From Blastocatellia bacterium (GTDB lineage Bacteria > Acidobacteriota > Blastocatellia > HR10 > J050), in the NCBI GenBank assembly GCA_025054955.1, contig JANWZE010000068.1:1-64000 (forward strand): a stretch of DNA of 64,000 bases, read 5' to 3'. Made by a program: the position numbers and the translations under genes. Every line of letters begins with the position of its first letter. Positions within the stretch are counted from its first letter, which is position 1. Positions 63,657-64,000 of this stretch are shown in pieces. The notes under the pieces were generated by a model. It worked only from the letters and a program-made list of their open reading frames with translations, had not been told where the DNA came from and did no database searches.

Positions 63657-64000
63657 CTACGTGCTCGCCGGCGGCAAGCTCGGATGCGTCTGACGCCACC
63701 GGTCATAAGCTGCGATGAAGTTTGGATCGCGCTTTTTGAGTTTCTCATAATCAATTCGTTCGCTCCGTGTCATCAGTTTGTAAGCGAACGGAATTGGCTC
63801 CAGGTGCATATCGTCTCTGGCGTTTTCAAACAATATCAAACTGGAGTACGCTGCCTGCTGCAACGCTTCGACAACGGGGCGGCGCACCCTTTCAAATTCG
63901 GCCAGCGCCGCCGTCACATCGGAGTGTCGTTGAAAACAACTCGCTAGCGCGATGGCATCTTCCAAAGCCAATTTTGTGCCTGACCCGATGGAAAAATGCG
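63657..64000 (-). CDS. FAD-dependent monooxygenase, C-terminal part (runs off the window)
   Basis: The frame is open from the window end to the stop at 63657. It begins HFSIGSGTKLALEDAIALAS, the FAD-pyrophosphate (GDAAH-following) motif of flavoprotein hydroxylases. The tail FENARDDMHLEPIPFAYKLM and YEKLKKRDPNFIAAYDRW resembles salicylyl- or anthraniloyl-CoA hydroxylases. About 113 residues are visible and the FAD-binding N-terminus is outside. The substrate is uncertain. It lies 14 bases upstream of the S9 peptidase gene. Confidence 0.75.
   Translation of the reverse strand, partial: HFSIGSGTKLALEDAIALASCFQRHSDVTAALAEFERVRRPVVEALQQAAYSSLILFENARDDMHLEPIPFAYKLMTRSERIDYEKLKKRDPNFIAAYDRWRQTHPSLPPAST

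Overview
The window is from a Gram-negative, LPS-making bacterium. It carries waaA, lpxK, lptD, an mlaE/mlaD pair, BON, MlaD-type and TolC-type envelope proteins, and bacterial GroEL, F1-ATPase and two tRNAs. The mix of DUF4136, BON, DUF1003, glucoamylase, split atpD-atpC and hairpin-rich spacers resembles uncultured Acidobacteriota (Blastocatellia-like). No rRNA or long marker is present, so this placement is low confidence.

Region 1 (1-26.6 kb, essentially all minus strand). A sugar/transport operon runs gdh, GH15 glucoamylase, APC permease with a Usp-like tail, DedA and an MFS exporter. A lower-GC RND efflux operon (tolC, membrane fusion protein, RND pump; 7.19-13.08 kb) interrupts this region. 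Its 3' end cuts a DUF1003 gene and its 5' end abuts an IS630-type transposase remnant. Upstream lies a stress island: 6-phosphogluconate dehydrogenase variant, DUF4136, Dps, ankyrin lipoprotein, ECF sigma factor, single-domain response regulator, Fe/Mn SOD, TatA, HtrA, three-BON protein, a small secreted protein, then an NtrC-type regulator with its histidine kinase and a second paralogous small secreted protein. Three -24/-12 (sigma-54) promoter matches lie in front of the two paralogues and the ankyrin-Dps pair. This suggests that the adjacent NtrC-type pair drives an envelope/oxidative-stress regulon. This island is the most system-like feature of the window.

Region 2 (26.9-43.3 kb). This is mostly housekeeping: waaA-lpxK, a PDZ/S41 protein lacking its catalytic dyad, ruvX-mltG-GAF (fRMsr-like), rlmD-serA, a glycine-zipper exported protein, an RlmI-like methylase, a strongly divergent PanC homologue, an M48 protease, and a CYTH-MurU-like-AmgK-like operon (cell-wall sugar salvage candidate).

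Region 3 (43.5-64 kb). It holds tRNA-Ala(CGC), mlaE-mlaD (no ATPase), an ABC1/UbiB kinase, PBP1A divergent from lptD, a coiled-coil PD-(D/E)XK-like protein, rsmD, groEL without groES, acpS, atpD-atpC apart from other atp genes, a thioredoxin-like ferredoxin, an NTF2-like protein, tRNA-Asn(GTT), hslO, an S9 peptidase and the end of an FAD monooxygenase.

Spacers are rich in repeats: a roughly 100-bp TA-flanked inverted-repeat element (four copies), a six-hairpin array, several short tandem repeats, and degenerate copies of the 3' ends of hslO and the ferredoxin gene. Several sigma-70 -10 boxes lie only 8-9 bases before start codons, suggesting leaderless mRNAs.
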